DNA of 42,725 nucleotides, taken from positions 1 to 42,725 of the forward strand of contig CAMDCX010000014.1 of NCBI GenBank assembly GCA_945890715.1. The letters run 5' to 3'. Positions 38,883-42,725 of the stretch are shown in pieces. This stretch comes from PVC group bacterium. GTDB taxonomy: Bacteria > Verrucomicrobiota > Kiritimatiellia > CAIKKV01 > CAITUY01. The number at the start of each line of letters is the position of its first letter. Position 1 is the stretch's first letter. A model generated the notes under the pieces. That model was not told the origin of the DNA. It saw only the letters and a list, made by a program, of their open reading frames with translations, and made no database searches. A program made the position numbers and the translations under genes.

Positions 38883-41250
38883 TGTTTTTCTTCGGATTTT
38901 CTCGCGACTGGAACGGCGACGGAATCTGGTCATTGGCCTGTTGCTCACCCTTTTGGCCCTGGCCGGGCTGAGTCTGGTGCGGATCCGGTTCGACAATACG
39001 CTCGACCTGATGCTCCCGACCGACAGTCCGGCCCAGCGGATGATGGCCTTCCTGAGAACCGCGAATTTCTCGAACAAGATCGTCATTTCCCTGGAGGCAA
39101 AGGACACGGCAGATGCCCGGGGCACATTAATGGAGGCCTCGGATAAACTGGCGGCCTCCCTTCAGTCGCCTCTGATTAGCAAGGTGATTTCCGGTTTTTC
39201 GGCCCCGGATCTGATGGCCGATGCCGGATTTTTCCTGCGCTATGCGCCGCAGATTCTGACGGCCAACGATCTGGCTTTGATGGATTCCGAAATGAACTCC
39301 GGCGGGATCAGCGGGGTGGTGCAGCGGTTGTATTATCAGCTCCTGAAACCCGAGGGCATGTTCATGGCTCGCGCGATCCGGTCCGATCCGTTGGCCATCA
39401 ACCAGATGATTCTGGGGCGGTTGGAAAAACTCTCCACGAGCATGGGCTATGACGTCACCATGGAGGGAGGGCATTTTATCAGTCGAGATGGCCGTCATAC
39501 CATGCTCCTTCTGGAGACGACGGTACCGCTCACCGATGCTTCCGGGGCCCGGAAAGTCTTGAGTTTTCTCAAGGAGCAGCTCAGTCGGCTTCCGGTCGGA
39601 ATTACGGGATCCCTGGTCTGCGGCCACACGCATGTGGTGAGCAACGAGGATACCATTCAGCGGGATCTGGGCGTGGTGCTCTCGCTGGCCTCGGTCGCCT
39701 TCATCATTCTCTATATTGGATTTTTCAGGGATAAGCGGGCGCTGCTGATATTTTTGGTTCCGGCCCTTGCCGCCGTGGTGGCGCTGGCCATCACCGCGCT
39801 TTTCTTTCCGCGCCTCTCCTATTTTGTGATTGCCTTCGGGCCTGTGATTGCCGGGATCGCCGACGATTACGGGATTGCCGTGTATGTGGCGATCCGGCAT
39901 GGGTCGAACCGGGCCGAGTCCGTTCGGCATATCGTTTCCCCCGTTACGGCCGGTGCTTTGACGACGACGGCTATCTTTTTTGCCTTTTTCTTTTCCCGCA
40001 TACCCGGCTATTACCAGTTGGCCTGGTTCTGCATACTCAGTCTTCTCCTGACGGTGGTGTTGGCCCTTTATGTCCTGCCCCTTTTCCTCAAACCCGGGAA
40101 AACTCCGGAGGAGCACGATGCCTCTCCGTCCTTTACTCCTCCTCGACAGTCTCGCCTGCTTCTGGCCGTCTTTGCCGTTCTTTTCATTCTTGCCACTGTC
40201 CTGGCCACCCGTGTGAAATTCGACAGCGATATCACGCGCCTCGATGGAACAGCTCCCGACATTCTCAAGGCGGAGGATGATTTCCGTGCGGTGTGGGGGA
40301 CGGGCGAGAGGAAAGAGGCGATTCTGGCGGTAATGGGGAACGGGTATGAGGAGGTTCGCGAAAAGACCGATGCGATTTATAAAGACGCGGTTGCCGCTGT
40401 GGGTGCCACGCAGTTCGTGAGCCTGGCCTCGGTCTGGCCTTCGGGGAAAACCCGGGCGGAGCGGGCCCGGGCGTGGACGGAGTTCTGGCGCGACGGGCGC
40501 GAGGTGAAGTTAAGGGGATTGCTGGCGGAGCAGGGAGCGGCTTGCGGGTTCGCCACCAATGCCTTCGAGCCTTTTTTTGAGCATCTCTATGACGGGACGA
40601 TTCTGACGGATGAACCGGTCTCGAATCAGGTGCTGGTTACTCTCAAGGATCGATTTATCCAGACGCCGAACGGGCGGTACCAGACGCTGTCATTCTTTCC
40701 CGACACGCCGGAAGTGGGGGTCGCGCTGGGCCGCGTGGTGAAGGATCGGACGGATGCGTTCATTGTTTCCCGGACGGCGATGGGCGCCATTCTTTCTGAT
40801 GCGTTTACCGGTGAGGTCGTCCGGACATCGCTGTTGGCGGGGCTGCTGATTATTGTCACGGCCTGGTTGTTCATTCGCAGCATTCCGCTGACGCTGATCG
40901 CCCTGTCGCCTGCATTTTCATCGGTGGTCGGGTTGTTGGCGATTATGGGGCTGATGGGGCGGCCTCTCACGGTGGCGAACCTGATTTCAGGCATTGTGGT
41001 GTTTGGACTCAGTATTGATTTCGGGATGCACATTCTGCATGCGTGCCGTCATCCTCAGGGATTGCATGCCCGGCTGGCCGTAACCTTTGCGGCGATCACG
41101 ACGGTGATGGGAGCGGCGGTGTTGTTGTTTGCGCGTCATCCGGCGCTGTATTCGATCGGGCTGACGCTGACGATCGGAGTGGCGCTGGGCTATATTGCCG
41201 CCATGTGGTTGGTGCCGGTATTGTATGGAGTATTCGGGGGGAGAAAATGA
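38872..41250 (+). CDS. MMPL/RND-superfamily exporter of the cluster
   Basis: The 792-residue inner-membrane transporter has the two-times-six-helix MMPL layout: a first helix (VIGLLLTLLALAGLSLV), a periplasmic domain, a five-helix block with FGPVIAGIADDYGIAVYV (paired Asp), a second periplasmic domain and a mirrored block ending VFGLSIDFGMHILH. Relatives in aryl-polyene and flexirubin clusters are thought to move the lipid product out of the inner membrane. ATG 38872 follows GGGAGG; it overlaps the LolA gene by eleven bases. The frame upstream of this ATG is rejected. Confidence 0.9.
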   Translation: MDGSVFLRIFSRLERRRNLVIGLLLTLLALAGLSLVRIRFDNTLDLMLPTDSPAQRMMAFLRTANFSNKIVISLEAKDTADARGTLMEASDKLAASLQSPLISKVISGFSAPDLMADAGFFLRYAPQILTANDLALMDSEMNSGGISGVVQRLYYQLLKPEGMFMARAIRSDPLAINQMILGRLEKLSTSMGYDVTMEGGHFISRDGRHTMLLLETTVPLTDASGARKVLSFLKEQLSRLPVGITGSLVCGHTHVVSNEDTIQRDLGVVLSLASVAFIILYIGFFRDKRALLIFLVPALAAVVALAITALFFPRLSYFVIAFGPVIAGIADDYGIAVYVAIRHGSNRAESVRHIVSPVTAGALTTTAIFFAFFFSRIPGYYQLAWFCILSLLLTVVLALYVLPLFLKPGKTPEEHDASPSFTPPRQSRLLLAVFAVLFILATVLATRVKFDSDITRLDGTAPDILKAEDDFRAVWGTGERKEAILAVMGNGYEEVREKTDAIYKDAVAAVGATQFVSLASVWPSGKTRAERARAWTEFWRDGREVKLRGLLAEQGAACGFATNAFEPFFEHLYDGTILTDEPVSNQVLVTLKDRFIQTPNGRYQTLSFFPDTPEVGVALGRVVKDRTDAFIVSRTAMGAILSDAFTGEVVRTSLLAGLLIIVTAWLFIRSIPLTLIALSPAFSSVVGLLAIMGLMGRPLTVANLISGIVVFGLSIDFGMHILHACRHPQGLHARLAVTFAAITTVMGAAVLLFARHPALYSIGLTLTIGVALGYIAAMWLVPVLYGVFGGRK

Positions 41251-41915
41251 ACAGGCGATGTTCAATTTTCGGAGTGCTTATTTTGTTCATGGTGTCCTGC
41301 CGTTCCCTGCCGCCACTTGCCCCTGAGGATGCGGGAAGGGTTCCCCTGGCGTATGAGCAAGCGCTTCCGGTTTCCTTCAAGGCGCAGCAAACCCTGGTGT
41401 TTGAATTCAAGCCACACTGGTGGTGGCCGACGGTTCGCCTGACGGCGCTGGGTTATGCCACGGTCAACCGCAAGACGGGAGATTACGCGGTGGTGTGTTT
41501 ATCGCCCTTGGGGGTGAAGTTGTTTGATGTGGCCTGTTCGAACGGGGTGACGGCTACGCGAATGATGATTCCGGCGGGTGGCGATCAGGGTGGCATGGGC
41601 AAGGCCATCAGTGACGATATCAGCAACCTTTTTTTCAATCTGGTTCCCGGTACGAACGCCACAGTCAAACAGAGCGGCGCCCGGCTTGTCTTTCGGAGTG
41701 AAGGGAGCGAGCACGAGTTCAGTCGCGTCACCCGCCAGCTTGTTCGGAAAAAGGGTTGGAATGCTGAATCCCGTAGTACCCTCATTTTCAGTGACTACAG
41801 GAGCGAGGAGGGGGTGTTGTATCCCGCAACCATGATGTTGCAAAACCACCGCTATCACTACCGCCTCACGATCCATACCTTAAAGATGGCCGCGACTTTC
41901 ACTCCGGCGTTTTGA
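41247..41915 (+). CDS. DUF3261-family outer-membrane-associated lipoprotein
   Basis: The 222-residue protein starts MNRRCSIFGVLILFMVSC; Cys18 is the probable lipidated residue. The beta-rich remainder (KAQQTLVFEFKPHWWWPTVRLTALG, then KTGDYAVVCLSPLGVKLFDV, given in part) matches DUF3261 proteins, which are LolB-like and regularly found next to the MMPL and LolA genes of aryl-polyene clusters. It may receive the lipid from the carrier at the outer membrane. It begins with an ATGA overlap and ends the cluster; its last 17 bases overlap the convergent peroxidase gene. Confidence 0.82.
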   Translation: MNRRCSIFGVLILFMVSCRSLPPLAPEDAGRVPLAYEQALPVSFKAQQTLVFEFKPHWWWPTVRLTALGYATVNRKTGDYAVVCLSPLGVKLFDVACSNGVTATRMMIPAGGDQGGMGKAISDDISNLFFNLVPGTNATVKQSGARLVFRSEGSEHEFSRVTRQLVRKKGWNAESRSTLIFSDYRSEEGVLYPATMMLQNHRYHYRLTIHTLKMAATFTPAF

Positions 41916-42501
41916 GTGCTGTCTCAATTGCGGCGATGAGATCCTTGTCCTCGGGAGCCGTCCGGCTGCCGAACCGGGCCAGGATGCGGCCGTCGCGGCT
42001 GATGAGGAACTTGTTGAAGTTCCAGGTGATTTTGCCGCTGAATTCCGGATTGGTGGTCTTCTCCGTCAGATATTTGTAGAGGGGATGGCCTTTTCCGCCT
42101 GTGACCGTGATTTTTTCAAACATTGGAAAGGTCACATGGTATTTCAGGGAGCAGAACTGGGCGATCTCCTTGTTTGTGCCGGGTTCCTGAAACAGGAAAT
42201 CGTTTGACGGGAACCCCATGATCACCAGTCCGCGATCCCGATAGGTCTCATACAGTTTCTGTAAGCCGGCATACTGGCCGGTGAACCCGCACTTGCTGGC
42301 GACATTGACGATCAGCAGGACTTTGCCCTTGTAGTCGGACAAGGGGGCGGTGGTTTCGTCGATCCGCTTCATGGTGAAGTCATAAATGCCGCTCATGGTG
42401 GGGGTCTCCTTTTGTTGAGCCTGTGCCGCGCCTGTCAGGCCCATTCCCAGGATCAGCAGTCGCGAGAGTGTTGTGAGCGCGTGTTGTTTAAAGGGTTTCA
42501 T
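41899..42501 (-). CDS. Glutathione peroxidase family protein, exported
   Basis: The 200-residue enzyme reduces hydroperoxides with thiols. A signal peptide (cleavage near AAQA-QQ, about residue 28) suggests a periplasmic form. The peroxidatic residue is Cys71 in VASKCGFTGQY; TWNFNKF near the C-terminus supplies the Trp and Asn of the active site. The usual NQF glutamine motif reads FPSNDF, so the catalytic Gln is replaced by Asp, a change I have seen in other bacterial members. Start ATG 42501 is chosen over 42657, whose extension would cover the promoter. A cytoplasmic start at MSGIYDF is possible but would discard the signal peptide. Confidence 0.9.
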   Translation of the reverse strand: MKPFKQHALTTLSRLLILGMGLTGAAQAQQKETPTMSGIYDFTMKRIDETTAPLSDYKGKVLLIVNVASKCGFTGQYAGLQKLYETYRDRGLVIMGFPSNDFLFQEPGTNKEIAQFCSLKYHVTFPMFEKITVTGGKGHPLYKYLTEKTTNPEFSGKITWNFNKFLISRDGRILARFGSRTAPEDKDLIAAIETALKTPE

Positions 42502-42529
42502 GGGTACACGAAAGTTTTCAATTTTTGGG

Positions 42530-42558
42530 ATTATACTGCGATTGCCTCTGGGCGTCCA
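42530..42558 (-). promoter_or_regulatory. Promoter of the glutathione peroxidase gene
   Basis: On the minus strand TGGACG (42553-42558) is followed after 17 bases by a perfect TATAAT (42530-42535), about 29 bases before the ATG. The rest of the divergent gap to 42655 shows nothing I can name. Confidence 0.55.
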
Positions 42559-42655
42559 TCGATCCTGAAGAAATGTGAAAGTTTCTCTGGCTTGCTTGAA
42601 TCGTCCTGATCTGGTTCGATGTACGGGTCTATAACCGGTTTCAAGGAGTGATGAC

Positions 42656-42725
42656 ATGCAGATGATGATAGATTCCCTGGGTGTGGCGAAGTTTTCCTCG
42701 CCGTTGCGCTGGGCGGTGAACGGGG
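42656..42725 (+). CDS. Start of an unidentified gene, running off the window
   Basis: ATG 42656 is preceded by AAGGAG with a seven-base gap, and the frame is open for 23 codons to the window edge (MQMMIDSLGVAKFSSPLRWAV in outline). Too little is present to name the product. The divergent ATG at 42651 meets a stop almost at once and is rejected. Confidence 0.5.
   Translation, partial: MQMMIDSLGVAKFSSPLRWAVNG

Noticed and set aside
39127-40116. A 329-codon minus-strand frame opposite the MMPL gene.
   Set aside because: No family resemblance; antisense of a clear transporter.

Overview
The window is about 42.7 kb of GC-rich bacterial chromosome with tightly packed genes. No rRNA, tRNA, CRISPR array or complete insertion sequence is visible. 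Several traits point to a Gram-negative member of the Planctomycetota-Verrucomicrobiota-Chlamydiota group, perhaps Kiritimatiellota, Lentisphaerota or Verrucomicrobiota: a giant alpha-2-macroglobulin with a tryptophan-rich insert, a Bacteroidetes/Chlamydia-like topoisomerase IV pair, a URO-D-like protein beside a fucose/arabinose isomerase-like protein and an AraC regulator, and many small dispersed repeats. That placement is an inference from gene types, not a phylogeny.

Layout. 1-6.5 kb: the tail of a GspB-like secretion gene, then the macroglobulin. 6.6-9.4 kb: a small accessory patch holding a ParE/RelE-type toxin-antitoxin pair with a truncated toxin, two nucleotidyltransferase genes each overlapping a small partner gene, and trmL between them. 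9.5-11.9 kb: rfbA, rfbC and a calcineurin-like phosphoesterase, which fit cell-envelope synthesis. 11.9-18.2 kb (minus strand): a TetR-TolC-adaptor-RND tripartite efflux operon with a palindromic operator in front. 18.3-20.2 kb: an SDR and an OFA-like MFS transporter. 20.4-24.3 kb: parE-parC. 24.4-27.8 kb (minus): URO-D-like, sugar isomerase-like and ispH in one tight unit, with a divergent AraC regulator at 27.9 kb. 28.9-30.8 kb: a DUF116 protein and a secreted protein of unknown function.

30.9-41.9 kb is the most interesting part: ten co-directional, mostly overlapping genes for a type II fatty-acid/polyene-like pathway plus export. They encode a ketoreductase, a phytoene-desaturase-like FAD enzyme, a ketosynthase, an ACP, a PlsC-like acyltransferase, a PaaK-like adenylating ligase, a radical SAM/SPASM enzyme fused to a hotdog dehydratase, a LolA-like carrier, an MMPL exporter and a DUF3261 lipoprotein. 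The end genes match aryl-polyene/flexirubin clusters. The radical SAM fusion and the desaturase-like enzyme do not belong to the standard aryl-polyene set, and together with FabF, ACP and a dehydratase they recall the gene sets proposed for anammox ladderane lipids. A periplasmic glutathione peroxidase and the start of another gene close the window.

A second theme is repeat DNA. Three intergenic hairpins are built from GTAATC/GATTAC hexamers around a shared TCTGGGGTA-type loop. Four short arrays are built from heptamers, and two of these encode the signal-peptide cores of exported proteins. One 112-bp element is made of four mini-hairpins that all carry a GCTTGA (or TCAAGC) loop.
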